DNA of 64,000 nt from Rheum nobile (lineage: Eukaryota > Streptophyta > Magnoliopsida > Caryophyllales > Polygonaceae): the NCBI GenBank assembly GCA_027886185.1, contig WOAB01000056.1, positions 15,314,001 to 15,378,000 of the forward strand, written 5' to 3'. Below, one piece after another: positions 10,538 through 22,363 of the stretch. The notes below the pieces were generated by a model. It searched no databases. It saw only the letters and a program-made list of their open reading frames with translations, and was not told the origin of the DNA. The translations under genes and the position numbers were made by a program. Each line of letters begins with the position of its first letter. The stretch's first letter is position 1.

Positions 10538-11331
10538 TTAATTCTTCGCATCTTCAGGATTGCCAAACAAACGCCGAAACCTCTGAATTATAGGAAAATA
10601 CCATAACACCTTTGCTGGAACACCCTTCCTCTTGTACCATGGTTCACCACAATCAGGATTTGGGCACTTCTCCAACAAAGCATATTCATTTCGGTACAAA
10701 ATACAATCATTAGGACAAGCATGTATTCTCTCATAAGTCAGGCCCATAGAGCACAATGTCTTTTTTTGCCTCGTATGTACTCACAGGAAGACTATTATCC
10801 TCAGGAAGCATTTTCTTTCATCAAGTGAAGTATATCACTGAAGCTAGAATCACTCCATCCATGTATTGCTTTCAGATTATACAATTTCAGCAAGGCTGTC
10901 AACTTTGTAAATCTTGTACACCCATTATATAATGGCATTTTTGCATTAGTTACCAAATCATGAAACTTATCTGGATCATTAACGAAATCCCCCTCAATAT
11001 CATCCATCATATCATCTAATCTGTCATCTCCATCTTCAAAAACATTACACGTGTTCTCATAATCATAATCCTCACAAGTTGTAGAATGCCTAGCAGTGGA
11101 TTTCTCTCCATGCCATATCCAACATGTGTAATGAGCAATGATACCCCGAAAAATAAGATGTTCTCTAACCTCATCAACCTTAATAAGCCTGGAGTAATAA
11201 CAATCCTTGCATGGACATATCATTCTAGTAGGGTCACAACCATGGTCAAGTGCAAATTTAATGAACTCATCCACCCCTTTTTCATATTTAACTGCAGAGC
11301 GATTTTTTATCGACATCCATGAACGATCCAT
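10538..11331 (-). pseudogene. CACTA TNP2-like transposase, N-terminal remnant
   Basis: The minus frame from ATG 11331 begins MDRSWMSIKNR and contains CPCKDC, VREHLIF and WIWHGE, which match the transposase-associated domain at the N-terminus of plant CACTA transposases. It continues with FTKLTALLKLYNLKA and GWSDSSFSDILHLMKE, typical of the start of the TNP2 transposase family. It is shifted by a one-base change around 10808-10812 and again at the T-run near 10760. In the next frame MCSMGLTYERIHACPND and VPAKVLWYFPIIQRFRRLF are recognisable to the stop at 10538. The catalytic DDE core is missing. It is certainly inactive. Confidence 0.88.
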
Positions 11332-11698
11332 TTTCTAGTAATATATTAAGCAAAAAACACAAAGAAGTATACAGTTGGAAGGTGGATATATCAAATGCAA
11401 GAACAAATTGACAACAAATTGCAAGGAGAACAATGAAATTTAAGATTGAATTGGAACTTACCTATAATGCAACAAATTGAAGAGGTAGAAATTACTGAAA
11501 CCCTAAAAAAAATAGTATAATTAATTAGAGCCAGTAAATTCACAAAAAAAAAGTTGAAGAACACCACGTACGGCGGCGCAGAACTGACCTTGAAGAACCA
11601 GTTCAAGTAGAAACCGAAAATTGACCACCTTCCAACTGAAGAACACCACGTACTGCACAGAAATTGAAGAACCACCAAGGCCACCTGCCACCATGGCG
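11332..11698. other. Upstream flank of the transposase remnant, up to array junction
   Basis: No terminus, ORF or promoter is convincing here. The motif GAAGAACACCACGTA occurs twice (near 11556 and 11638). At 11698 the sequence joins array DNA at AGCAGTGATGAG, a deletion or recombination junction rather than a transposon end. Confidence 0.5.
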
Positions 11699-12327
11699 AG
11701 CAGTGATGAGTGTGGCGGAGGGGCCGGTAAAATGTTGCGTTGTGACGAACAACCATCAAGGACCGGGGCTTCGACGACCTCTTCCTCATACTCGTCCCAC
11801 TTGGGATGATCGAAGGACAAAGGACAGGATTCCACATCCACCAAATCAGCGCCTTTTGGAAAATGAGTCATCACGAATGGATACGGATCGCATTGAGAGA
11901 CCAACATAAACTCCGCATCACGTTGGGCTTGCTCTCGGGCAAATTCCTCGGCTTTGACATCCTCCAATTCCGTAATGCGTTGGACGATCTCGGCTTTCTC
12001 ACGTATGATCTCCGCTCGCTCACGTTCGAGCTTCTCGATACGAGCATGCATGTCTTGCCGCCAAGCCCTTCTAGCAACCAACTCAGCCTTGACACATTAA
12101 TCGTCGTACATAATGTTGTAGTAGTCATCGTCATATGAAGACCGCATGGGACGTCCTGGTGGCTGAGGAGGTGCGTATTGTGGCCGGTCCCAATAGCGTC
12201 GGTCCTCTCGCCTGTAGGAGCCATGAGGAACATCATAAGGATTGCCATCATCGTAGTAGACGGCACGCATGGGGGAAGATCAAATAAGAGAAAAAGAAAC
12301 TCAGCTTGTATTGGCTCTTATACCAAT
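11699..12327 (-). pseudogene. Array internal region, truncated, gag-like ORF broken
   Basis: Only the 5' part of an internal region survives, from the Pro-rich linker to the primer-binding site. The minus frame starts at ATG 12270, but a TAA replaces Glu in the YDDECV motif (near 12100). The primer-binding site (12311-12325) carries one mismatch (CTTATACCA). Confidence 0.7.
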
Positions 12328-13225
12328 TGATGCGAACGACCCTCGAAACGCCGTTGCAAGATAGGATCTTTAACGTTGAACAAGCCGTCCTTCGTCTCTT
12401 CTAACTTGCCAAAGAGATGGCGTCTTCTAAGGCTAAAGAGATAGCCTTTTCACACATGAAACTGGACCAAAGTGATGGTCTGTACACGTCCAAAGTGATG
12501 GACAATCATGATCAAATAGATGATCAAGACGTTCACCGGAGGAACGCCAGAGTAATGCTCGAAGCGACGAGCTACGGGATAATTGAGATCCGGGGTATCG
12601 TAGGGGGTTGATGTTGGGATTCAAGGAAGGAGATAACTCAACTTAACAACTCAAATCAACATATCTTATTAATGACTAAAGTAGTGTTTATATAACACAA
12701 TTTCGTGGCCTATAGCCTTGCAAAAGAAGAAAACTACCTAATGTGAAAGATAAGGAAACTAGATAAAAGATAAGATCTTGCTAAAGAAGCAATTAGGAAA
12801 CCAAACAACCTTGGATCCTAATTCTTCTCATCTAATCCTAAAGAAATAATAAACTTAATAATGGAAATAATAAAAATCAAACCAGGAAAAATGGATTAAA
12901 CTATATCTAATAGAACCTAATTAAGGAAAGTGAATAATTCCCGTTAGAAATTGCACACCTCTCAGTAAAACTCGATTTTGACCATCTTCTTGTTGCAATC
13001 TTGACTCGACGTACACTATGAAGTTGTAGATCTTTGAATCAGATTTCCAACGCAATCTTTAATCATCTCGAGATCAATTTTCTACCCACAGGTATGGCCG
13101 TTTTACTGAAGACTGTCCAGAACCAAACGAGAAGTATCAATTTCGAACTTGCACAAGACTTCTCCCTTTGCTTGAGCCTCTTCCTTGGAGGCCTTTGATT
13201 AATTCTCCCATGCATGTTGCTATCA
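12328..13225 (-). repeat. Array LTR, intact reference copy (898 bp)
   Basis: On the minus strand it runs TGATAGC (13225) to GCATCA (12328). U3 is AT-rich and about 530 bp. A TATA box lies at 12684-12695, and R plus U5 take the remaining ~350 bp. Short palindromes (TGATCA twice, GTCCAAAGTGATGGAC) lie in the presumed R/U5. Both ends abut the expected neighbours: purine tract on one side, tRNA-Met site on the other. Confidence 0.85.
12684..12695 (-). promoter_or_regulatory. TATA box of array LTR promoter
   Basis: Minus strand TTATATAAACAC sits between AT-rich U3 and the presumed R region, about 360 bp before the LTR 3' end. The same motif is kept in every long and short unit, including units that have lost everything downstream. 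The function is inferred from sequence and position. Confidence 0.6.
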
Positions 13226-14087
13226 ATATCCCCTTCTTGGCTTCGAATCATCCCCGATTCAACGTGGATGAAGAAAGAAGCGTCAAGTAGAGAGACACGA
13301 ACATCCATAAAGAGCAAAGTAACAAGTTGTGCATCAGCCTCGAATAACATCAAAGTTGTCACCTTTGCGGCTGAATCTTCTATGATTGTGGTGCGAGCGA
13401 GGTGGGTAAGAACAACATGAGAAACATCAAGCTTACCAGATACGAGCATTGGTTGCGGAAGCAGTGATGAGTGCAGCGGAAGGGCCGGTGAAATGCTGCG
13501 TTGTGACGAACAACCATCAAGGACCGGGGCTTCGACGACCTCTTCCTCATACTCGGCCCACTTGGGATGATCGAAGGACATAGGATAGGATTCCACATCC
13601 ACCAAATCATCGCCTTTTGGAGAAGGAGTAATCACGAACGGATAGAGATCGCATTGAGAGACCAACATAAACTCCGCATCACGTTGGGCTTGCTCTCGGG
13701 CAATCTCCTTAGCTTTGACCTCCTCCAATTCCCTAATGCATTGGACGATCTCAGCTTTCTCACGTATGATCTCAGCTCGCTCACGTTCGAGCTTCTCGAT
13801 ACGGGCATGCATGTCTTGCCGCCAACCCCTTCTAGCAACCAACTCAGCCCTGACACATTCATCGTCGTACGTAATGTTGTAGTAGTCATCGTCATATGAG
13901 GACCGCCTGGGACGTCCTGGTGGCTGAGGAGGTGCGTATTATGGCCGGTCCCAATGGCGTCGGTCCTCTCGCTTGTAGGAGCCATGAGGAACATCATAAG
14001 GATTGCCATCATCGTAGTAGACGGCACGCATGGGGGAAGATCAAATAAGAGAAGAAGAAATCAGCTTGTACTGGCTCTGATACCAAT
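13226..14087 (-). pseudogene. Array internal region, gag-like ORF with premature stop
   Basis: This is a full 862-bp internal region. From the N-terminal ATG (14030) a TAA interrupts the RPQYAPP motif (near 13940). Downstream the frame is open through the coiled coil and on into the LTR (to 13063). A lineage-specific change gives SQCDLYPF, shared with the copy at 16678. Confidence 0.75.
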
Positions 14088-14990
14088 TGATGCGAACGAC
14101 CCTCGAAACGCCGTTGCAAGATAGGATCTTTAACGTTGAACAAGCCTTCCTTCGTCTCTTCTAACTTGCCAAAGAGATGGCGTCTTCTAAGGCTAAAGAG
14201 ATAGCCTTTTCACACATGAAACTGGACCAAAGTGATGGTCTGTAGACGTCCAAAGTGATGGAAAATCATGATCAAAGAGATGATCAAGAGGTTCGCCAGA
14301 GGAACGCCGGAGTAATGCTCGAAGCGACGAGCTACGGGATAATTGAGATTCGGGGGATCGTAGGGGGTTGATGTTGGGATTCAAGGAAGGAGATAACTCA
14401 ACTTAACAACGCAAATCAACATATCTTATTAATGACATAAGTAGTGTTTATATAACACAATTTCGTGGCCTATAGCCTTGCAAAAGAAGAAAACTACCTA
14501 ACGCGAAAGATAAGGAAACTAGATAAAAGATAAGATCTTGCTAAAGAAGCAATTAGGAAACCAAACAATCTAGGATCCTAATTTTTCTTATCTAATCCTA
14601 AAGAAATAATAAACTAAATAAAAATGATGGAAATAATAAAAATCAAACAAGGAAAAACGGATTAAACTATATCTAATAGAACCTAATAAAGGAAAGTGAA
14701 TAATTCCCGTTAGAAATTGCACAACTCTCAGTAAAACTCGATTTTGACCATCTTCTTGTTGGAATCTTGATTCGACGTAAACTTGGAAGTTGTAGATCTT
14801 TCAATCAGCTTTCCAACGCATCTTGAATCATCTCGAGATCAATTTTGTAACCACAGGTATGGCCGTTTTACTGAAGACTGTCCACAACCAAACGAGATGT
14901 ACCAATTTCGAACTTGCACAAGACTTCATCCTTTGCTTGAGCCTCTTCCTTGGAGGCCTTTGGTTAATTCTCCCGTGCAGGTTGCTATCA
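14088..14990 (-). repeat. Array LTR, type b (903 bp)
   Basis: Distinguished from the 898-bp type by an extra AAAATG in U3 (AAATAAAAATGATGG near 14617) and by AACGCAAATC near 14407. The same markers occur in the LTRs at 17540, 27621 and 29387; the one at 59557 has the U3 insertion only. Confidence 0.85.
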
Positions 14991-15007
14991 ATCTCCCCTT
15001 CTTGGCT

Positions 15008-15823
15008 TCAAATCATCCCCGATTTGACGTGGATGAAGAAAGAAGCGTCAAGTAGAGAGACACGAACATCCAGAAAGAGCAAAGGAACAAGTTGTGCATC
15101 AGCCTCGAATAACATCAAAGTTGTCACCTTTGCAGCTGAATCTTCTATGATTGCGGTGGGAGCGAGGTGGGTAAGAACAACAATAGAAACATCAAGCTTA
15201 CCAGATACGAGCATTGGTTGCGGAAGCAGTGATGAGTGCGGCGGAGGGGCCGGTGAAATGCTGTGTTGTGACGAACAACCATCAAGGACCGGGACTTCGA
15301 CGACCTCATCCTCATACTCGTCCCACTTGGGATGATCGAAGTACATAGGACAGGATTCCACATCCACCAAATCGGCGCCTTTTGGAGAAGGAGTCATCAC
15401 GAACGGATACGGATAGCATTGAGGGACCAACATAAACTCCGCATCACGTTGGGCTTGCTCTCGGGCAATCTCCTCGGCTTTGACCTCCTCCAATTCCCTA
15501 ATGCGTTGCATGATCTCAGCTTTCTCACGTATGATCTCCGCTCGCTCACGTTCGAGCTTCTCGATACGGGCATGCATGTCTTGCCGCCAAGCCCTTCTAG
15601 CAACCAACTCAACCCTGACACATTCATCGTCGTACATGATGTTGTAGTAGTCATCGTCATATGAGGACCGCCTGGGACGTCCTGGTGGCTGAGGAGGTGC
15701 GTATTGTGGCCGGTCCCAATAAGAGAAGAAGAAACGCCGGTCCCAATGGCGTCGGTCCTCTCGCTTGTAGGAGCCATGAGGAACATCATAAGGATTGCCA
15801 TCATCGTAGTAGACGGCACGCAT
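15008..15823 (-). CDS. Gag-like ORF of array element (271 codons)
   Basis: The ORF starts at ATG 15823, 65 nt after the LTR/primer-binding site, and reads MRAVYYDDGNPYDV. A Tyr/Asp-rich N-terminus is followed by an Arg/Pro-rich patch, a charged coiled coil (RIEKLERERAEIIREKAE) at about residues 80-130, an acidic segment, a Pro-rich linker and a hydrophobic tail. A 27-bp templated insertion near 15721 adds RRFFFSYWD in frame. It ends early at a TGA at 15008, short of the purine tract. No RNA-binding knuckle, protease or polymerase is present. Position right after the primer-binding site suggests a gag-derived protein, but I do not recognise the family. Confidence 0.55.
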   Translation of the reverse strand: MRAVYYDDGNPYDVPHGSYKREDRRHWDRRFFFSYWDRPQYAPPQPPGRPRRSSYDDDYYNIMYDDECVRVELVARRAWRQDMHARIEKLERERAEIIREKAEIMQRIRELEEVKAEEIAREQAQRDAEFMLVPQCYPYPFVMTPSPKGADLVDVESCPMYFDHPKWDEYEDEVVEVPVLDGCSSQHSISPAPPPHSSLLPQPMLVSGKLDVSIVVLTHLAPTAIIEDSAAKVTTLMLFEADAQLVPLLFLDVRVSLLDASFFIHVKSGMI

Positions 15824-15880
15824 GGGGGAAGATCAAATAAGAGAAGAAGAAACTCAGCTTGTACTGGCTCTGATACCAAT

Positions 15881-16677
15881 TGATGTGAACGACCCTCGAA
15901 ATGCCACATGAAACTAGACCAAAGTGATGGTCTATACACGTCCAAAGTGATGGACAATCATGATCAAAGAGATGATCAAGACGTTCGCCAGAGAAACGCC
16001 GGTGTAATGCTCGAAGCGACGAGCTACGGTATAATTGAGATCTGGGGGATCGTAGGGGGTTGATGTTGGGATTCAAGGAAGGAGATAATTCAACTTAACA
16101 ACTCAAATCAACATATCTTTGTAATGACATAAGTAGTGTTTATATAACACAATTTCGTGGCCTATAGTCTTGCAAAAGAAGAAAACTACCTAATGCGAAA
16201 GATAAGGAAACTAGATAAAAGATAAGATCTTGGTAAAGAAGCAATTAGGAAACCAAACAATCTTGGATCCTAATTCTTCTTATCTAATCTTAAAGAAATA
16301 ATAAACTAAATAATGAAAATAATAAAAATCAAACAAGGAAAAACGGATTAAACTATATCTAATAGAACCTAATTAAGGAAAGTGAATAATTCTCGTTAGA
16401 AATTGCACAGCTCTCAGTAAAACTCGATTTTGACCATCTTCTTGTTTGAATCTTCATTCGACGTAAACTATGAAGTTGTAGATCTTTGAATTAGCTTTCC
16501 AACGCAATCTTGAATCATCTCGAGATCAATTTTCTACCCACAGGTATGGCCGTTTTACTGAAGACTGTCCTGAAACAAACGAGAAGTACCAATTTCGAAC
16601 TTGCACAAGACTTCACCCTTTGCTTGAGCATCTTCCTTGGAGGCCTTTGATTAATTCTCCCATGCATGTTGCTATCA
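15881..16677 (-). repeat. Array LTR with ~100-bp U5 deletion (797 bp)
   Basis: The U5 segment between GACCCTCGAAAYGCC and CACATGAAACT is missing (junction at about 15905). U3 carries the AATCTTCATTCGACG marker (near 16450), shared with LTRs at 19307, 32848 and 35932. Confidence 0.82.
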
Positions 16678-16790
16678 ATCTCCCCTACTTGGCTTCGAAT
16701 CGTCCCCGATTCGACGTGGAAGAAGAAAGAAGCGTCAAGTAGAGAGACATGAACATCCAGAAAGAGCAAAGGAACAAGTTGTGCATCAGC

Positions 16791-17483
16791 CTAGAATATC
16801 ATCAAAGTTGTCACCTTTGCGGCTGAATCTTCTATGATTGCGGTGGGAGCGAGGTGGGTAAGAACAACAATAGAAACCTCAAGCTTACCAGATACGAGCA
16901 TTGGTTGCGGAAGCAGTGATGAGTGCGGCGGAGGGGCCGGTGAAATGCTGCGTTGTGACGAACAACCATCAAGGATCGGGGCTTCGACGACCTCTTCCTC
17001 ATACTCGGCCCACTTGGGATGATCGAAGGACATAGGATAGGATTCCACATCCACCAAATCAGCGCCTTTTGGAGAAGGAGTCATCACTAACGGATAGAGA
17101 TCGCATTGAGAGACCAACATAAACTCCGCATCACGTTGGGCTTGCTCTCGGGCAATCTCCTTGGCTTTGACCTCCTCCAATTCCCTAATGCATTGGACGA
17201 TCTCAGCTTTCTCACGTATGATCTCAGCTCGCTCACGTTCGAGCTTCTCGATACGGGTATGCATGTCTTGTCGCCAACCCCTTCTAGCAACCAACTCAGC
17301 CCTGACACATTCTTCGTCGTACGTAATGTTGTAGTAGTCATCGTCATATGAGGACCGCCTGGGACGTCCTGGTGGCTGAGGAGGTGCGTATTGTGGCCGG
17401 TCCCAATGGCGTCGGTCCTCTCGCCTGTAGGAGCCATGAGGAACATCATAAGGATTGCCATCATCGTAGTAGACGGCACGCAT
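16791..17483 (-). CDS. Gag-like ORF of array element (230 codons)
   Basis: The ORF starts at ATG 17483 (MRAVYYDDG) with the full N-terminal half: Tyr/Asp-rich head, RRSSYDDDYYN, coiled coil, acidic and Pro-rich segments. It stops at a TAG (16791) in the hydrophobic tail after KVTTLM, so it lacks the last ~90 residues of the longest copies. Two differences (TYDEEC, HTRIEK) are private. The internal region spans 16678-17539. Same caution on function as for the other copies. Confidence 0.5.
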   Translation of the reverse strand: MRAVYYDDGNPYDVPHGSYRREDRRHWDRPQYAPPQPPGRPRRSSYDDDYYNITYDEECVRAELVARRGWRQDMHTRIEKLERERAEIIREKAEIVQCIRELEEVKAKEIAREQAQRDAEFMLVSQCDLYPLVMTPSPKGADLVDVESYPMSFDHPKWAEYEEEVVEAPILDGCSSQRSISPAPPPHSSLLPQPMLVSGKLEVSIVVLTHLAPTAIIEDSAAKVTTLMIF

Positions 17484-17539
17484 GGGGGAAGATCAAATAA
17501 GAGAAGAAGAAATCGGCTTGTACTGGCTCTGATACCAAT

Positions 17540-18443
17540 TGATGCGAACGACCCTCGAAACGCCGTTGCAAGATAGGATCTTTAACGTTGAACAAGCCTT
17601 CCTTCGTCTGTTCTAACTTGCCAAAGAGATGGCGTCTTCTAAGGGTAAAGAGATAGCCTTTTCACACATGAAACTGGACCAAAGTGATGGTTTGTAGACG
17701 TCCAAAGTGATGGAAAATCATGATCAAAGAGATGATCAAGACGTTCGCCAGAGGAACGCCGGAGTAATGCTCAAAGCGACGAGCTACGGGATAATTGAGA
17801 TTCGGGGGATCGTAGGGGGTTGACGTTGGGATTCAAGGAAGGAGATAACTCAACTTAACAACGCAAATCAACATATCTTATTAATGACATAAGTAGTGTT
17901 TATATAACACAATTCCGTGGCCTATAGCCTTGCAAAAGGAGAAAACTACCTAATGCGAAAGATAAGGAAACTAGATAAAAGATAAGATCTTGCTAAAGAA
18001 GCAATTAGGAAACCAAACAATCTTGGATCCTATTTTTTCTTATCTAATCCTAAAGAAATAATAAACTAAATAAAAATGATGGAAATAATAAAAATCAAAC
18101 AAGGAAAAAACGGATTAAACTATATCTAATAGAACCTAATAAAGGAAAGTGAATAATTCCCGTTAGAAATTGCACAACTCTCAGTAAAACTCGATTTTGA
18201 CCATCTTCTTATTGGAATCTTGATTCGACATAAACTATGAAGTTGTAGATCTTTCAATCAGATTTCCAACGCATCTTGAATCATCTCGAGATCAATTTTG
18301 TAACCACATGTATGGCCGTTGTACTGAAGACTGTCCACAACCAAACGAGAAGTACCAATTTCGAACTTGCACAAGACTTCACCCTTTGCTTGAGCCTCTT
18401 CCTTGGAGGCCTTTGGTTAATTATCCCATGCATGTTGCTATCA
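17540..18443 (-). repeat. Array LTR, type b (904 bp)
   Basis: Carries the type b markers (AAATAAAAATGATGG near 18069, AACGCAAATC near 17860). Ends CCATGCATGTTGCTATCA at 18443. Confidence 0.85.
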
Positions 18444-19306
18444 ATCTCCCCTTCTTGGCTTCGAATCATCCCCGATTTGACGTGGATGAAGAAAGAAGCG
18501 TCAAGTAGAGAGACACGAACATCCAGAAAGAGCAAAGGAACAAGTTGTGCATCAGCCTCGAATAACATCAAAGTTGTCACCTTTGCGGCTGAATCTTCTA
18601 TGATTGCGGTGGGAGCGAGGTGGGTAAGAACAACAATAGAAACCTCAAGCTTACCAGATACGAGCATTGGTTGCGGAAGCAGTGATGAGTGCGGCGGAGG
18701 GGCCGGTGAAATGCTGCATTGTGACGAACAACCATCAAGGACCGGGGCTTCGACGACCTCATCCTCATACTCTTCCCACTTGGGATGATCGAAGGACATA
18801 GGACAGGATTCCACATCCACCAAATCATCGCCTTTTGGAGAAGGAGTCATCACGAACGGATACGGATCGCATTGAGAGACCAACATAAACTTCGCATCAC
18901 GTTGGGCTTGCTCTCGGGCAATCTCCTCGGCTTTGACCTCCTCCAATTCCCTAATGCGTTGCACGATCTCAGCTTTCTCACGTATGATCTCCGCTCGCTC
19001 ATGTTCGAGCTTCTCGATACGGGCATGCATGTCTTGCCGCCAAGCCCTTCTAGCAACCAACTCAACCCTGGCACATTCATCGTCGTACGTAATGTTGTAG
19101 TAGTCATCGTCATATTAGGACCGCCTGGGACGTCCTGGTGGCTGAGGAGGTGCGTATTGTGGCCGGTCCCAATAGCGTCGGTCCTCTCGCCTATAGGAGC
19201 CATGAGGAACATCATAAGGATTGCCATCATCATAGTAGACGACACGCATGGGGGAAGATCAAATAAGAGAAGAAGAAACTCAGCTTGTACTGGCTCCGAT
19301 ACCAAT
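18444..19306 (-). pseudogene. Array internal region, gag-like ORF with early stop
   Basis: A TAA replaces the Tyr-preceding Ser codon in RRSSYDDD (near 19114), killing the ORF from its ATG at 19250. Downstream codons remain open across the coiled coil to 18281 inside the LTR. The primer-binding site reads GGCTCCGATACCA (one mismatch). Confidence 0.75.
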
Positions 19307-20204
19307 TGATGTGAACGACCCTCGAAACGCCGTTGCAACATAGGATCTTTAACGTTGAAAAAGCCTTCCTTCGTCTCTTCTAACTTGCCAAAGAGATGGC
19401 GTCTTCTAAGGCTAAAGAGATAACCTTTTCACACATGAAACTGGACCAAAGTGATGGTCTGTACACGTCCAAAGTGATGGACAATCATGATCAAAGAGAT
19501 GATCAAGACGTTCGCTAGAGGAACGCCGGAGTAATGCTCGAAGCGACGAGCTACGGTATAATTGAGATCCGGGGGATCGTAGGGGGTTGATGTTGGGATT
19601 CAAGGAAGGAGATAACTCAACTTAACAACTCAAATCAACATATCTTTGTAATGACATAAGTAGTGTTTATATAACACAATTTCGTGGCCTATAGTCTTGC
19701 AAAAGAAGAAAACTACCTAATGCGAAAGATAAGGAAACTAGATAAAAGATAAGATCTTGCTAAAGAAGCAATTAGGAAACCAAACAATCTTGGATCCTAA
19801 TTCTTCTTATCTAATCCTAAAGAAATAATAAACTAAATAATGAAAATAATAAAAATCAAACAAGGAAAAACGGATTAAACTATATCTAATAGAACCTAAT
19901 TAAGGAAAGTGAATAATTCTCGTTAGAAATTACACAGCTCTCAGTAAAACTCGATTTTGACCATCTTCTTGTTTTAATCTTCATTCGACGTAAACTATGA
20001 AGTTGTAGATCTTTGAATCAGCTTTCCAACGCAATCTTGAATCATCTCGAGATCAATTTTCTACCCACAGGTATGGCCGTTTTACTGAAGACTGTCCAGA
20101 AACAAACGAGAAGTACCAATTTCGAACTTGCACAAGACTTCACCCTTTGCTTGAGCATCTTCCTTGGAGGCCTTTGATTAATTCTCCCATGCATGTTGCT
20201 ATCA
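19307..20204 (-). repeat. Array LTR (898 bp), AATCTTCATTC subtype
   Basis: The U3 marker near 19977 and GAGCATCTTCC near 20153 match the LTR at 15881, about 3.5 kb to the left. This supports a dimeric repeat period. Confidence 0.85.
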
Positions 20205-21005
20205 ATCTCCCCTTCTTGGCTTCGAATCATCCCCGATTCGACGTGAAAGAAGAAAGAAGCGTCAAGTAGAGAGACACGAACATCCAGAAAGAGCAAAGGA
20301 ACAAGTTGTGCATCAGCCTAGAATAACATCAAAGTTGTCACCTTTGTGGCTAAATCTTCTATGATTGCGGTGGGAGCGAGGTGGGTAAGAACAACAATAG
20401 AAACCTCAAGCTTACCAGATATGAGCATTGGTTGCGGAAGCAGTGATGAGTGCGGCGGAGGGGCCGGTGAAATGCTGCGTTGTGACGAACAACCATCAAG
20501 GACCGGGGCTTTGACGACCTCTTCCTCATACTCATCCCACTTGGGATGATTGAAGGACATAGGACAGGATTCCACATCCACCAAATCAGCGCCTTTTGGA
20601 GAAGGAGTCATCACGAAAGGATACGGATCGCATTGAGAGACCAACATAAACTCCGTATCACGTTGGGCTTGCTCTCGGGCAATCTCCTTGGCTTTGACCT
20701 CCTCCAATTCCCTAATGCGTTGGACGATCTCAGCTTTTTCACGTATGATCTCCACTCGCTCACGTTCGAGCTTCTAGATACGGGCATGCATGTCTTGCCG
20801 CCAAGCCCTTCTAGCAACCAACTCAGCCCTGACACATTCATCGTCGTACGTAATGTTGTAGTAGTCATCGTCATATGAGGACCACCTGGGACGTCCTAGT
20901 GGCTGAGGAGGTGCGTATTGTGGCCGGTCCCAATAGCATCGGTCCTCTCGCCTATAGGAGCCATGAGGAACATCATAAGGATTGCCATCATCGTAGTAGA
21001 TGGCA
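20205..21005 (-). pseudogene. Array internal region split by gypsy element 2
   Basis: The gag-like frame is broken by a TAG in the coiled coil (near 20775, RI*KLE) and by another stop near 20322. The leader and primer-binding site continue at 27559-27620 on the far side of the insertion. TGGCA (21001-21005) is the left target duplication. Confidence 0.75.
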
Positions 21006-22343
21006 TGATAGCAGGCTTAAGTCGTATCACCTAATCAATCAAATAAAATTCTAGCAAAACCTAAACAAGTAGTTAGGATAAGCAGGGGTCGAATCCACAG
21101 AGAGGAAGGGATTAATCTATGTGTTGTTCGCATGCAATAGTAACAAGAAGGGGGAGTTCTAGGTTGGTTGGTCACAATTAAGTCAAACACAGCAAAGTAT
21201 ATGATGAAAATATCAAAGAGAGAAAACACTTAGCCAAGTAATATCCACATAAGTCATCCAAAGGTTGTTCCTTGATTATGCCCTATCTTCCTATTCGGTT
21301 ATTCCTGTCCTGATCTTGGGTAGATTCAAAGATCAACCAAACCTAAGAACCCTTACCAATGAATAACCCTAGCACCACTAGTGATTCAATCCAAAGGAAG
21401 TAATGCACATAAGAATTAACCAGGATACACATAACACCTCAACCAAAAGCATTCAACATGTAATCAATTCTCTACATAGATAAATTCCACAGTGGCAGAT
21501 AAAAATCCATGCTTGCTACTCGAACTAGAGCGTTAGCCCAATAGTTCCCTAGTATTAGCAATATGAATGAAAGCAATAAACCTAGGTGATCAATCTAGAT
21601 AAACCAACAAACATCCAAATAAGAATTTGCTCAAGAGAAAAGATATAACTCAATAGGATAAGATAGATAAGAACAAAACCTCACAACCAGATGAATAAAC
21701 TTATGCTTCCATTACCGGACTAAGCAAAAGAGGCTTAGCTCCTCATAAACATGATGAACTCCAAAGGTATGAAAAGTGGCAACGATGAAATGAAAATTCC
21801 TCAAAAACAACAAGCTCTCAAAACCTAATACTAAAGAGAGTATATATAGGGCCTCTAACAAATGACCTAGCCCAATAAGAAAAGAAACCGGAATAAAATG
21901 AAAAATAGGAAAAGAAATCAGAAAAGATAGATTCGGGAAAAGTCCGAACTTCCAGCGTCGACGACCCGCGATCGCGGCCCATGGACCGCGATCGCGGCCT
22001 CTTGTGGCTCCGCGCTCTTCACATTCCTCCGCGCCTGTGGATAATTCTCGACTTGTCCCGAGGAACCGCGATTGCGGCACCCTTGCCCGCGGTCGCGGTT
22101 AATGCTCGGCCTTCACTCCTTGGCTTCGCCTCCTAACCTCTCCTCTTCACTTCCTTGGCGTCTTCTTTTGGTGGCTTCCTTCCCCAGTGTCTCCTATGAT
22201 ATCCAAAACAGCTCAAACACCTCCAAGAACACCAGACTTCGCCCCCAAACGCCATGCACAAGAATGTGTCTAAATCTACCCGAATGGCACCAATAAAACC
22301 CTCTAATAACTCTTAGTTAAGCCCTACAAAGTAGTACTTATCA
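21006..22343 (-). repeat. 3' LTR of gypsy element 2
   Basis: A 1338-bp LTR. It has two perfect CCGCGATCGCGG palindromes (21966-21977, 21986-21997) and degenerate ones near 22065 and 22088. The frames at 21712-22080 minus and 22072-22296 plus are passive readings of this region. Confidence 0.92.
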
Positions 22344-22363
22344 AACTCCCCCATGCTCAGACC
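22344..22363 (-). other. Polypurine tract of gypsy element 2
   Basis: The minus strand reads GGTCTGAGCATGGGGGAGTT immediately before the 3' LTR, the usual place and composition of the plus-strand primer. Confidence 0.7.

Larger units (their letters stand above)
8656..11698 (-). mobile_element. CACTA transposon, left end plus truncated transposase, right end lost
   Basis: The element starts with CACTACTACAAAATAG at 8656 after AGG (8653-8655), which recurs at 635-637. A subterminal repeat region (8680-9309), a non-coding stretch and the N-terminal part of a TNP2-like transposase on the minus strand (11331 to 10538) follow. No CACTA terminus is found near 11698, where array sequence resumes in the middle of an internal region (AGCAGTGATGAG). 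The right end and most of the transposase are therefore deleted. The first copy (1-634) shows what the missing right end looks like. Confidence 0.85.

Noticed and set aside
11621..11809. ATG in a GCCACCATGG context followed by an open frame
   Set aside because: The context is a chance product of the deletion junction, and the frame is antisense to the gag-like ORF.
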